A model generated the notes under the pieces. The model worked only from the letters and a program-made list of their open reading frames with translations. It made no database searches and had not been told where the DNA came from. A program made the translations under genes and the position numbers. This document shows positions 50,574-59,815 of a DNA stretch of 64,000 nt, piece by piece (the first letter of the stretch is position 1; each line of letters begins with the position of its first letter). This stretch comes from BACL11 sp945865535 (GTDB lineage: Bacteria; Bacteroidota; Bacteroidia; Flavobacteriales; BACL11): the NCBI GenBank assembly GCA_947502765.1, contig CANNBA010000005.1, positions 47,542-111,541 of the forward strand, in the 5' to 3' direction.

Positions 50574-51941
50574 TTGAAAATAATTCATAGATTAGCCCTC
50601 TTAAATAGAATAGTTATGATTAAAAAAATAAATAAGCTTGTTGGTCTTAAAAAAACTGACTTTGATGATTACGTAAATAATGGTAAAATTATATTTTCAG
50701 AGGCAAGATTAATACCTATATTAAAGACTGGAGATGAGATGGCCTTAACCTCTATATTAATGTCATCAATTCGTTTAGTAAAAGAATTTAGAAATCAAAT
50801 ATTTAGTGAATTAAGAATAAAAAAAGGTGGTAAAGCTTTCTTTTATACTGAAGTACGTTTTATGGATATTGATGAGAAATCAAGATTAGATGGTGTAATT
50901 TTAATTGTTGTTTCTGGAGTTATACAAGATGCAGTTTTTATAGAAGTTAAGAATGATACGGACATAATAGAAGAGGAACAAATAATAAAATATTACAAGC
51001 TTGCTCAGGATTTAAGCAATGTGCCTAAGATTTTAACTATATCTAATGAATTTGTTGCTGATTCTTCACATTCTCCTGTTACAATTAGTAATCAATCAAA
51101 AAAAATATCATTATATCATTTTTCTTGGACATATTTAAAAACTTTAGCTCAATTACTTTTATATAATAATGATAATAATATTGAAGATGAGGATCAAGTT
51201 GAAATAATGAAAGAGGTAATTCATTATCTAAATGATACTCGCTCAGGAGTTAGTAGCTTTAGTAAAATGAGTGGTGAATGGTTTGATGTAGCTGAAGCGA
51301 TAAAATCTCAAAGTGACATAACAGAGGAAAAACTAATTAAAGCAATTACAAGTTGGTATCAAGAAGAATCAAATATGTCTCTTATGTTGAGTAGAGAATT
51401 AGGTGTTTTGGTCAAATTAGATGTTGAAAATCCTAAAACAAAATTAATTAAGGATATTAAAAAATTAAAAACGGAGTATTATTTGTCAACTAAATTAAAA
51501 GTTAAAGGAGCTGTCTCAGAAATTAAGGTTACAGCAGATTTTCAAAGAAGAACAATATCTATGTCTGTTAATATTACACCTCCTCTTGATGGGGGAGTAA
51601 CTAGTAGAATAACTTGGATAAAGAAGCAATTAGAGAAGATGAAAGACCAATCTTTCCTAGAACACTTATATATTGAAGCTGATATAAAATTTACTAAACA
51701 GTCTATTAAACTTAAATATGCAGATATTGATAAGTTTTATGAACATAAAAATAAAGATATTATAGAATTTAATTTAGATGTGATTAAATCATCTGATTTT
51801 AGGGTAACAAAATTTGTAACTGAAATTGAAGGTATGTTAAAAACCTATTATCAGGTAATTGTGCAAGATTTAAAGACTTGGGAAAAGCCAGCTCCTAAAT
51901 TACAACCTAAGAAAGAAATTAAAGCTGAAGATAACTCTTAA
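50574..51941 (+). CDS. Uncharacterised protein with PD-(D/E)XK nuclease-like core
   Basis: The 455-residue protein from a TTG start, or 441 from the ATG at 50616, has no signal peptide. Counting from the TTG, it shows E43 in FSEARLIPIL, D106 in SRLDGVILIV, E124-x-K126 in AVFIEVKND and Q136-x3-Y140. That order is the PD-(D/E)XK active-site pattern. The C-terminal half has GAVSEIKVTADFQRRTISMS and a RITWIKKQLEKM helix, then LKTYYQVIVQDLKTW. I recall similar unassigned proteins in actinobacteria. It stands alone in an AT-rich stretch between housekeeping genes, with frequent ATA and AGA codons, suggesting transfer. A defence role is only inferred. Confidence 0.72.
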   Translation: MKIIHRLALLNRIVMIKKINKLVGLKKTDFDDYVNNGKIIFSEARLIPILKTGDEMALTSILMSSIRLVKEFRNQIFSELRIKKGGKAFFYTEVRFMDIDEKSRLDGVILIVVSGVIQDAVFIEVKNDTDIIEEEQIIKYYKLAQDLSNVPKILTISNEFVADSSHSPVTISNQSKKISLYHFSWTYLKTLAQLLLYNNDNNIEDEDQVEIMKEVIHYLNDTRSGVSSFSKMSGEWFDVAEAIKSQSDITEEKLIKAITSWYQEESNMSLMLSRELGVLVKLDVENPKTKLIKDIKKLKTEYYLSTKLKVKGAVSEIKVTADFQRRTISMSVNITPPLDGGVTSRITWIKKQLEKMKDQSFLEHLYIEADIKFTKQSIKLKYADIDKFYEHKNKDIIEFNLDVIKSSDFRVTKFVTEIEGMLKTYYQVIVQDLKTWEKPAPKLQPKKEIKAEDNS

Positions 51942-51988
51942 GAGGGGTTAAAAAAATAGACTAACAATTAAAAAACTCCCCCTTTTCC

Positions 51989-51996
51989 TATCTTTG
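51989..51996 (+). promoter_or_regulatory. -7 promoter box for gpmI
   Basis: TATCTTTG ends 7 bases before the gpmI ATG at 52004, predicting a leaderless or nearly leaderless transcript. No -33 TTG was found at the expected distance. Confidence 0.5.
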
Positions 51997-52003
51997 CCTA
52001 GCT

Positions 52004-53521
52004 ATGAAAGCTAAAAAAACAGTACTTATTATTTTAGATGGTTGGGGCCTTGGCGATACATCCAAATCAGATGCTATATACAATGCCAACACTCCTTTTG
52101 TGGATTCATTATACACCAAATATCCTAATTCAAAGCTCAAAACTTTTGGCCAGTATGTTGGTCTTCCAAAGGGTCAAATGGGAAACTCAGAAGTAGGACA
52201 TCTCAATATTGGGGCTGGTAGAATTGTTTATCAAGATTTGGCAAAAATTAACCTCTCTTGTGAGGATAATTCCATTGCCCAGATGGAAAATCTAAAAAAA
52301 TCTTTTGCCTATGCAATACAAAATAAGAAACCACTGCACCTAATTGGCTTGGTATCAGATGGAGGTATTCATTCTCATCAAAACCACCTTTATAAACTAT
52401 GCCAACTAGCAAATAAAGCAGGAGTAAAAAATGTTTTTATTCACGCTTTTACTGATGGTAGAGATTGCGATCCTAAAAGTGGAAAAGGATTTATTAAAAA
52501 ATTAGAACAAAATTTATTTGGAGCAAAAATTGCTTCCGTGTGTGGCAGGTATTATGCTATGGATAGAGATAAAAGGTGGGAAAGAATAAAACTTTCTTAT
52601 GATTTAATGATAAAAGCAAAAGGTGAAAAATCCCAAAATTTACAAGAGAGTATCCAAAATTCATACAACAATGGAGTAACGGATGAATTCATAAAACCCC
52701 TAATTGCTGTAGATGAAAAGAACCAGCCAATAGCACAAATAAAAGAGAATGATGCTGTAATTTGTTTTAACTTCCGTACCGATAGATGCCGCCAAATCAC
52801 CACAGTCTTAACCCAAACCTCTTTCCCAGAATTTGAAATGGATACTTTTAATCTCCATTATACTACTCTAACAAATTACGATAAAACATTTAAAAATATA
52901 CAGGTAATTTACGATAAGCAAAATATCAAAAATACTCTGGGAGAGGTGTTGGAACAAAACAAGAAATCTCAAATCCGTATTGCCGAAACAGAGAAATACC
53001 CTCACGTTACTTTCTTCTTTTCAGGAGGTAGAGAAAAAGAATTTGTTGGCGAAAAAAGAATTATTGTAAACTCCCCAAAAGTTCCAACTTACGATTTACA
53101 GCCTCAAATGAGCGCCCCAGAGCTAACCTCAACTATTATTTCCGAATTAGAAAAAGGAGCAACTGATTTTATTTGTCTGAATTTTGCCAATCCTGATATG
53201 GTTGGCCATACTGGCAACTATAATGCTATTGTAAAAGCCATAGAAACGGTAGATGTATGCACTCAAAAAGTAGTGGAAGCTGGGCTTAAAAACGACTATG
53301 CTTTTCTTATTATTGCCGATCATGGAAATGCTGATTTTGCAATAAATACAGATGGAACTCCAAATACATCTCACAGTACAAATCCTGTTCCTTGTTTTGC
53401 TCTTAATACAGGATTTAATAATATAGAAAATGGGAAATTAGCAGATATTGCCCCTACCATATTGCAAATAATGGGGATAAAAGCCCCAAATGAAATGACA
53501 GGAAAAAGTTTAATAAAATAA
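52004..53521 (+). CDS. gpmI: 2,3-bisphosphoglycerate-independent phosphoglycerate mutase
   Basis: This 505-residue alkaline-phosphatase-superfamily glycolytic enzyme interconverts 3- and 2-phosphoglycerate. Motifs are LIILDGWGLGD, the phosphoserine region GQMGNSEVGHLNIGAGRIV, HAFTDGRDCDP, and the metal-binding LNFANPDMVGHTGNY and IIADHGNADF. Length is normal. A TATCTTTG promoter box precedes it. It is separated from the accessory nuclease-like gene by 62 bases and is followed after 3 bases by an M20 peptidase gene. Confidence 0.97.
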   Translation: MKAKKTVLIILDGWGLGDTSKSDAIYNANTPFVDSLYTKYPNSKLKTFGQYVGLPKGQMGNSEVGHLNIGAGRIVYQDLAKINLSCEDNSIAQMENLKKSFAYAIQNKKPLHLIGLVSDGGIHSHQNHLYKLCQLANKAGVKNVFIHAFTDGRDCDPKSGKGFIKKLEQNLFGAKIASVCGRYYAMDRDKRWERIKLSYDLMIKAKGEKSQNLQESIQNSYNNGVTDEFIKPLIAVDEKNQPIAQIKENDAVICFNFRTDRCRQITTVLTQTSFPEFEMDTFNLHYTTLTNYDKTFKNIQVIYDKQNIKNTLGEVLEQNKKSQIRIAETEKYPHVTFFFSGGREKEFVGEKRIIVNSPKVPTYDLQPQMSAPELTSTIISELEKGATDFICLNFANPDMVGHTGNYNAIVKAIETVDVCTQKVVEAGLKNDYAFLIIADHGNADFAINTDGTPNTSHSTNPVPCFALNTGFNNIENGKLADIAPTILQIMGIKAPNEMTGKSLIK

Positions 53522-53524
53522 AAA

Positions 53525-54910
53525 ATGGAACATATAAAAAAATACATCAGCGCAAACAAAGATAGATTCATCAACGAACTATTGGAACTTTTAAAAATCC
53601 CATCAATTTCTGCCGATCCCTCTTACAAAGCAGATGTGCTCCACTGTGCTGATGCAGTAGCAAAATTTATGAAAAATGCAGAGGCCGAAAATATTGAAAT
53701 TTGCAAAACCCCAGGCTATCCTATTGTATATGGCGATAAAATAATAGATCCTAATTTGCCAACGGTTCTGGTTTATGGACATTATGATGTACAACCTGCC
53801 GATCCCTTAGAGCTTTGGACAAGTGGTCCCTTTGAGCCGGTTATTAAAAAGACAGCTATTCATCCTGATGGAGCAATTTTTGCCAGAGGAGCTTGTGATG
53901 ATAAAGGACAGTTTTACATGCATCTAAAAGCGTTCGAATTAATGATCAATACAAATACTTTGCCCTGCAATATTAAGTTTATGATTGAGGGAGAAGAAGA
54001 AGTAGGATCTGTCCATTTAGGAGCTTTTGTAAAAGAAAATAAACAAAGATTAAAATGTGATGCTATCTTGATTTCCGATACTGGAATTATTGCAAATGAT
54101 ACTCCATCCATCACAACAGGACTCAAAGGACTTAGCTATCTTGAAGTAGAAGTTACAGGCCCTAACCGTGATTTGCACTCAGGATTATATGGAGGTGCAG
54201 TTGCTAATCCTATCAATATTCTGTGCGAGATGATTGCAAAAATGAAAGATGAAAATAACCACATCACTATTCCTGGATTTTACGATACTGTTTTGGAACT
54301 CTCTGCTGAAAATAGAGCAGAGATTGCTAGAGCTCCTTTTTCGTTAGACAAGTATAAAAAAGCTTTAGATCTTTCCGATATTCACGGTGAAAAAGGATAT
54401 ACAACTATGGAAAGAACTGGAATAAGACCAACTTTAGATGTAAACGGAATTTGGGGTGGATACACAGGTGAGGGGGCAAAAACAGTGATTGCTTCAAAAG
54501 CGTATGCAAAAATTTCTATGCGATTAGTTCCGAATCAAAGTAATGAAAATATCACACAGTTATTTTCCGATTATTTTACAAGTATAGCTCCACAATCAGT
54601 AAAAGTAAAAGTTACGCCACATCATGGCGGAGATCCTTATGTTTCGCCAACTGATATTCCAGCCTATCTGGCAGCAAGTAAAGCTATGGAAACTACTTAT
54701 GGTAAAAAACCAGTACCTGTAAAAAGTGGAGGATCGATACCTATTGTTGCACTTTTTGAAAAAGAATTAGGGGTGAAATCTATTTTACTGGGTTTTGGTT
54801 TGGATTCTGATGCTATCCATTCTCCTAACGAGCATTATGGTATTTTTAATTATTTAAAAGGAATAGAAACGATACCTCATTTCTTTGCAAATTACGCAAA
54901 GGCGCATTAA
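53525..54910 (+). CDS. M20-family metallopeptidase (dipeptidase)
   Basis: The 461-residue zinc peptidase of the ArgE/DapE/CPG2 class is close to CNDP-type dipeptidases. Metal ligands appear in VLVYGHYDVQPADP, GACDDKGQFYMHLKA (bridging Asp) and the general-base pair EGEEEVGS; the late DAIHSPNEHYG supplies the last His. The dimerisation lid is present (VEVTGPNRDLHSGLYGG). There is no signal peptide, so it is probably cytoplasmic. It lies 3 bases after gpmI and before the DUF255 gene. Confidence 0.92.
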   Translation: MEHIKKYISANKDRFINELLELLKIPSISADPSYKADVLHCADAVAKFMKNAEAENIEICKTPGYPIVYGDKIIDPNLPTVLVYGHYDVQPADPLELWTSGPFEPVIKKTAIHPDGAIFARGACDDKGQFYMHLKAFELMINTNTLPCNIKFMIEGEEEVGSVHLGAFVKENKQRLKCDAILISDTGIIANDTPSITTGLKGLSYLEVEVTGPNRDLHSGLYGGAVANPINILCEMIAKMKDENNHITIPGFYDTVLELSAENRAEIARAPFSLDKYKKALDLSDIHGEKGYTTMERTGIRPTLDVNGIWGGYTGEGAKTVIASKAYAKISMRLVPNQSNENITQLFSDYFTSIAPQSVKVKVTPHHGGDPYVSPTDIPAYLAASKAMETTYGKKPVPVKSGGSIPIVALFEKELGVKSILLGFGLDSDAIHSPNEHYGIFNYLKGIETIPHFFANYAKAH

Positions 54911-54913
54911 GCA

Positions 54914-57016
54914 ATGAAGGGCTTTAATATTTTAGGATTATTATTAGTACTAAATATTAGTTGTAACAGCCAAGAACAAGAAAACAAAAAAGTGACTAAA
55001 CAACACAAATATACCAACGCTTTAGTTAATGAAACCAGTCCTTATTTACTTCAGCATGCTCATAATCCTGTTGATTGGTATCCTTGGAATGAAGCAACTT
55101 TAGCAAAGGCAAAGGCAGAAGATAAATTATTACTTATAAGTATTGGCTATTCGGCTTGCCATTGGTGTCATGTTATGGAACACGAAAGTTTTGAGGATAC
55201 TGCAGTTGCTCAAATAATGAATGATAATTTCATCTGTATAAAAGTAGACAGGGAAGAAAGGCCAGATATAGATCAGGTGTACATGACGGCTGTACAATTG
55301 ATGAATCAAAGAGGGGGTTGGCCTCTTAATTGTGTAGCCCTTCCTAATGGGAAACCTTTTTGGGGAGGCACTTATTTTAGAAAAGAAGATTGGAAAAACC
55401 AGATTTTAGGACTTGCAAATACCTATAAAAAAGAGCCAAATAGAGTGATTGAGTTTGCAGATAGACTTTCCTTAGGTATTCAACAAGTGGAAAATATTGG
55501 CTTAAATACCCAGGAGGCGAATTTTATATGGAAGGATTTGGATAATATGGTAAGTTCTTGGTCCGAACGCTTTGATAATAGCGAAGGAGGAAGTGATGGG
55601 GCGCCTAAATTCCCCATGCCAAATTCCTATAGTTTTTTATTAAGATATGCTCATCTAGCCAAAAATACTGAGGTTTTAAATCATGTTGAACTGACTTTAG
55701 ATAAAATGGCTTTTGGAGGTATTTACGATCAAATTGGGGGTGGTTTTTCTAGATATGCAGTAGATGATCTTTGGAAAGCTCCTCATTTTGAAAAGATGCT
55801 TTATGATAATGGCCAGTTAGTTAGTTTGTATGCTGAAGCCTATTTGAAATTTAGAAATCCACTGTATAAAGAAGTAGTTTTTGAGACCTTGGAATTTGTT
55901 GAGCGGGAATTAATGGCCAAAAATGGAGCTTTTTATTCAGCTTTGGATGCTGATAGTGAATCAGAGGAAGGGAAATTTTATGTTTGGAATGAAACCGAAC
56001 TTAAATTATTTATTGCTAAAGATTTTGAAATTTTTAAAGATTACTACAATGTAAATGGGACAGGGCTTTGGGAGCATGGGAACTATATTTTGCTTAAAAA
56101 GAAAGGCAAGCAAGAAATTGCTAAAAAGCATAAAATTTCAGTTGCTGATTTGGAAGCTAAAATTAAACAATGGAAAGTAATTTTAATGAAGCAAAGAGAT
56201 AAGCGCATTCGACCAGGGTTAGATGATAAATCCTTAACTTCCTGGAATGGTTTGATGCTCAAAGGATACATAGATGCTTATATGGCTTTTGGCCAAGAAA
56301 AACATTTAGAGACAGCTCTAAAGAATGCTAATTTTTTAGCCAATACACAAATGCAAAAAGATGGAAGGCTATGGCATTCTTATAAAGATGGACGCTCAAC
56401 GATTAATGCTTATTTGGAAGATTACGCTCTTGTAAGTACTGCATTTATTCGTCTTTATGAAGCTACTTTTGATGTAATATGGCTAAGCAGAGCAGAGCAA
56501 TTAGTTGCTTATTCTCTGGAAAATTTCTATTATAAAAACTCTGGAATGTTTTATTTCACCTCCAAGTTAGATCCTGAACTAATTGCTCGAAAAATGGAAA
56601 TTAATGACAATGTAATACCAGCTTCTAATTCGGTAATGGCAAATGTATTGTATGATTTAGGCACCCTTTTGGATAAGGATAATTATAAGCAAAAAGCCAT
56701 TATTATGGCAAATAATGTAAAACCAGATATCCAAAAGTATGGCTCTGGCTATGCTAATTATGCTAATTTGATGTTAAAAGAAATAGTTCCTTATTATGAA
56801 GTAGCTGTTGTAGGTAAAGATGCTCACACTAAAGCCATGGAATTGAATCAAAAATATGTACCGAATAAATTATTTATTGGTAGTTTTCAAAGTAGCGAAA
56901 TGGCGCTCTTGCAAGAAAAATATGTACAAGGAAGTACTATTATTTATGTTTGCGAAAATAAGGCATGCCAAATGCCTACTACTAATATAATAAAGGCGCA
57001 ACAACTAATGAAGTAA
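54914..57016 (+). CDS. Thioredoxin-domain protein of the DUF255 / YyaL family, probable lipoprotein
   Basis: The 700-residue protein begins with a lipoprotein-like signal (ILGLLLVLNISC, Cys17), although the residue at -3 is an atypical Asn. The DUF255 thioredoxin-like domain covers about residues 30-195 with CHWC at 82-85 (SACHWCHVMEHESFED). The remainder is an (alpha/alpha)6 six-hairpin-glycosidase-like fold (FDQIGGGFSRYAVDD, WKAPHFEKMLYDNGQL). The family, related to spermatogenesis-associated protein 20, has no proven activity. It lies in an operon with the M20 peptidase and the next small membrane protein. Confidence 0.88.
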   Translation: MKGFNILGLLLVLNISCNSQEQENKKVTKQHKYTNALVNETSPYLLQHAHNPVDWYPWNEATLAKAKAEDKLLLISIGYSACHWCHVMEHESFEDTAVAQIMNDNFICIKVDREERPDIDQVYMTAVQLMNQRGGWPLNCVALPNGKPFWGGTYFRKEDWKNQILGLANTYKKEPNRVIEFADRLSLGIQQVENIGLNTQEANFIWKDLDNMVSSWSERFDNSEGGSDGAPKFPMPNSYSFLLRYAHLAKNTEVLNHVELTLDKMAFGGIYDQIGGGFSRYAVDDLWKAPHFEKMLYDNGQLVSLYAEAYLKFRNPLYKEVVFETLEFVERELMAKNGAFYSALDADSESEEGKFYVWNETELKLFIAKDFEIFKDYYNVNGTGLWEHGNYILLKKKGKQEIAKKHKISVADLEAKIKQWKVILMKQRDKRIRPGLDDKSLTSWNGLMLKGYIDAYMAFGQEKHLETALKNANFLANTQMQKDGRLWHSYKDGRSTINAYLEDYALVSTAFIRLYEATFDVIWLSRAEQLVAYSLENFYYKNSGMFYFTSKLDPELIARKMEINDNVIPASNSVMANVLYDLGTLLDKDNYKQKAIIMANNVKPDIQKYGSGYANYANLMLKEIVPYYEVAVVGKDAHTKAMELNQKYVPNKLFIGSFQSSEMALLQEKYVQGSTIIYVCENKACQMPTTNIIKAQQLMK

Positions 57017-57468
57017 TGAATTATCTATTTGAAGAAAATCAAAAGTTTACACAATGGTGGCTGTGGGTAATTTTAGTATCCTTTCCTATTATGGCTTTTG
57101 GCCCTTTTGATGAAAATCCAATTAATAGTTATCATGTTTTAATAGGCCTTGCAATTCCTATGCTGTTTTATCTTTTTGAACTTAGGATAAAAGTAAATCA
57201 AGAAGGCTTGCACTATCAATTCTTTCCTTTTCATTTTAAATCCTATACTATAAATACTGATGAAATTGAAAAGATAGAGGCCATCCAGTACAAACCTTTA
57301 GCAGAATATGGTGGCTGGGGAATAAGATACGGATTTAACGGAAAGGCGTATAATGTAAGTGGTAATTTAGGAGTAAAAGTACATCTTAAAAATGGCAGAA
57401 ATATTCTTTTTGGTAGCCAGAAATACAAAGAATTGGACAAAGCTTTAAAAGTAGCTAGGAAACAATAA
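57016..57468 (+). CDS. Small membrane protein with PH-like domain
   Basis: The 150-residue protein has two membrane helices at about residues 15-33 and 40-58. They are followed by a beta-rich domain with QYKPLAEYGGWGIRYGFNG and GVKVHLKNGRNILFGSQK, reminiscent of bacterial PH-like domains. Similar proteins occur in Bacteroidota without a known function. It starts on the last base of the DUF255 gene stop and overlaps the convergent tyrS by 14 bases. Confidence 0.7.
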   Translation: MNYLFEENQKFTQWWLWVILVSFPIMAFGPFDENPINSYHVLIGLAIPMLFYLFELRIKVNQEGLHYQFFPFHFKSYTINTDEIEKIEAIQYKPLAEYGGWGIRYGFNGKAYNVSGNLGVKVHLKNGRNILFGSQKYKELDKALKVARKQ

Positions 57469-58723
57469 TCAAGAAATAATTTTTTTTCCCTTTTTGTACC
57501 AGCAAGTATTTTTCGCTCAACAAGTCATTTTTAGATATTTGAAAATCCTCTGCTATTTTTTCTTTATTTATACTCACAGCATTTGAGGATATCATTCTTC
57601 TTGCCTCTCCTTTACTTTCAAAAATTTGTGTTTTTTCAGCTAGGATATCTAAAATACCACAATTTAAAGCTGCTTTTTTCATTTCAAATTGTGGGACCCC
57701 CTCAAAAACCGAAAGAAAAGTATTTTCATCTAAAGACTTTAAATCATCAGCAGTAGAATTGCCGAACAAAATAGTAGATGCTTTTATTGCCATTTCTAAA
57801 TCTTCCTTGCTATGAACTCTTGTAGTAACTTCATCTGCAATTGCTTTTTGCAATAATCTTAAATGAGGGGTTGCTTCATGCTCCGCAACTAATGTTACAA
57901 TTTCCTTTTCAGATAAAAGAGTAAAAATCTTAATATAATTTTTGGCATCTTCATCTGATGAGTTAAGCCAAAATTGATAAAATTTGTAAGGAGAGGTTTT
58001 TGTTTTGTCCAGCCAAATATTTCCACTTTCTGTTTTACCAAATTTTCCACCATCTGCCTTCTCAATAAGCGGAGTGGTTACGGCAAACGCCCTTCCTTCT
58101 CCTTTTCTTCTAATAAGTTCAGTCCCACTTACTATGTTTCCCCACTGGTCAGATCCCCCTAATTGCACTTTACAATTTTTGTTTTTCCAGAGCCAGTAAA
58201 AGTCATAAGCTTGTACTAATTGGTAGGAAAATTCTGTAAAGCTCATCCCAGTTTCTAATCTGTTTTTCACAGAATCCTTGGCCATCATATAATTTACAGA
58301 CATGTGCTTGCCTACATCACGGATAAAATCTAAAAAGGAAAATTCTTTAAACCAATCGTAATTATTTACTACTTCTGCAGCATTTTTCCCGCAATCAAAA
58401 TCTAAAAATTGTTCTAATTGCTTTTGGACAGCATTTAAGTTGTGATTTAAGGTTTTTAAATCTAATAAATTACGCTCTTTACTTTTGCCTGAAGGGTCGC
58501 CAACCATTCCAGTTGCTCCACCAACCAATGCAAAAGGCTTGTGCCCACATCTTTGTAAATGGACTAAAATCATAATTTGAACTAAATTCCCAATATGCAG
58601 AGAATCAGCTGTTGGATCAAAGCCAATATAAGCAGCAGTCATTTCTTTCTCAAACTGCTCCTGTGTCCCTGGCATGATATCGTGTATCATACCTCTCCAT
58701 TTTAATTCTTCTATAAAGTTCAC
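57455..58723 (-). CDS. tyrS: Tyrosine-tRNA ligase
   Basis: This class I synthetase has the HIGH-type motif in FDPTADSLHIGNLVQ and the KMSKS-like KFGKTESGNIWLD. It has the TyrS DFYWLWKNKNCKVQLGGSDQWGN segment and a C-terminal S4-like domain. The frame is open to a TTG at 58741. I place the start at the GTG at 58721-58723, which gives NFIEELKWRGMIHD exactly where homologues begin (usually MNFVEELKWRGM), for a length of 422. Confidence 0.94.
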   Translation of the reverse strand: MNFIEELKWRGMIHDIMPGTQEQFEKEMTAAYIGFDPTADSLHIGNLVQIMILVHLQRCGHKPFALVGGATGMVGDPSGKSKERNLLDLKTLNHNLNAVQKQLEQFLDFDCGKNAAEVVNNYDWFKEFSFLDFIRDVGKHMSVNYMMAKDSVKNRLETGMSFTEFSYQLVQAYDFYWLWKNKNCKVQLGGSDQWGNIVSGTELIRRKGEGRAFAVTTPLIEKADGGKFGKTESGNIWLDKTKTSPYKFYQFWLNSSDEDAKNYIKIFTLLSEKEIVTLVAEHEATPHLRLLQKAIADEVTTRVHSKEDLEMAIKASTILFGNSTADDLKSLDENTFLSVFEGVPQFEMKKAALNCGILDILAEKTQIFESKGEARRMISSNAVSINKEKIAEDFQISKNDLLSEKYLLVQKGKKNYFLIIVS

Positions 58724-58798
58724 CGCAAATAATTTTCTCAAAAATAGACAAATTATTAAATCTAGGGCATAACATCTATAGTCTAAAATCTATTCTCA

Positions 58799-58806
58799 TA
58801 TCTTTG
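58799..58806 (+). promoter_or_regulatory. -7 promoter box for the epimerase gene
   Basis: TATCTTTG ends 4 bases before the ATG at 58811. A transcript initiating about 5 bases downstream would have no 5' leader. Confidence 0.5.
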
Positions 58807-58810
58807 CCAT

Positions 58811-59815
58811 ATGATATTTGTTACTGGAGGCACTGGCTTAGTTGGCTCACATGTTTTATTAAAATTAGCTCAACAATCTAAAGCGTTTAAGGCCCTTAAA
58901 AGAGCATCTTCCTCTATGGATGTTTGTAAAAGCATTTTCGCCTATTATAATGCGGGGGATTTATTTGCTAAAATAAATTGGGTTGAGGGGGATGTTAATG
59001 ACATCCCTTCATTAGAAGAGGCAATTAAAGATTGTGATTTGCTTTTGCATTGTGCAGGAATTGTTTCTTTTTCCCCATCCGATATTGAACTTTTGAAAAA
59101 AGTAAATATTGAAGGTACTGCAAATGTGATGAATGTTGGATTGAGTTCTGGAATAAAGAAAGTAGGTTTTGTTAGTTCAATTGCTGCTTTAGGGCGTAAC
59201 TCTACTGCTGGGGTGGTAGATGAAGAATGCCATTTTAAAGCTACAAAACTAGATAGTAATTATGCCCTTAGTAAGTATTTTTCCGAACAAGAAGTATGGC
59301 GTGCTTCAGGTGAAGGCTTGGATGTTGTAATTGTAAATCCATCAGTTATCTTAGGTCCTGGAAATTGGACAAAAGGGAGCTCACAGATTTTCGAAAAAAT
59401 CTTTAAAGGATTGAAATTTTACGCTAGCGGAAGCACAGGCTATGTTGATGTTGCTGATGTAGCGGAATCGCTAATTCAGTTGTTATTTTCTGATGTAAAA
59501 AATGAAAGATTTATTGTTAATGGCGCTAATCTTAAATATCGAGATTGCTTTGATAGGATTGCCGTAGCTCTTGGCAAACCAAAAGCTACTATAAAGGTCA
59601 CTCCATTTTTAAAAGAAATTGCTTGGAGAATAGAGGCAATTAAATCTTTGATTATAGGCAAAACCCCACTTATAACTAAGGAAACCGCTAATAGCGCAAT
59701 GACTCAGAGTACTTTTTCCACTACTAAAATTGAAAAAACTATTGGGTTTCAATTTACGGATATTGATGTTACAATTAACAAATATGCGAATTGGTTTATT
59801 GCTGATCAAGCGTAG
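58811..59815 (+). CDS. NAD-dependent epimerase/dehydratase family protein
   Basis: The 334-residue extended SDR has the glycine motif VTGGTGLVGSHVLLKL at the N-terminus and the catalytic YxxxK in SNYALSKYFSEQE. A substrate-domain PSVILGPGNWTKGSS follows. It is closest to the dihydroflavonol-reductase/3-beta-HSD-like group common in Bacteroidota; the substrate is unknown. The leaderless-type promoter box is at 58799-58806. Its 3' end overlaps the convergent DUF4296 gene by 20 bases, the longest such overlap in the window. Confidence 0.88.
   Translation: MIFVTGGTGLVGSHVLLKLAQQSKAFKALKRASSSMDVCKSIFAYYNAGDLFAKINWVEGDVNDIPSLEEAIKDCDLLLHCAGIVSFSPSDIELLKKVNIEGTANVMNVGLSSGIKKVGFVSSIAALGRNSTAGVVDEECHFKATKLDSNYALSKYFSEQEVWRASGEGLDVVIVNPSVILGPGNWTKGSSQIFEKIFKGLKFYASGSTGYVDVADVAESLIQLLFSDVKNERFIVNGANLKYRDCFDRIAVALGKPKATIKVTPFLKEIAWRIEAIKSLIIGKTPLITKETANSAMTQSTFSTTKIEKTIGFQFTDIDVTINKYANWFIADQA

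Noticed and set aside
50574..51941. Lone nuclease-like gene as part of a restriction-modification or toxin-antitoxin system
   Set aside because: No methyltransferase, specificity subunit, helicase or small antitoxin gene is adjacent; the neighbours are a GNAT and gpmI.
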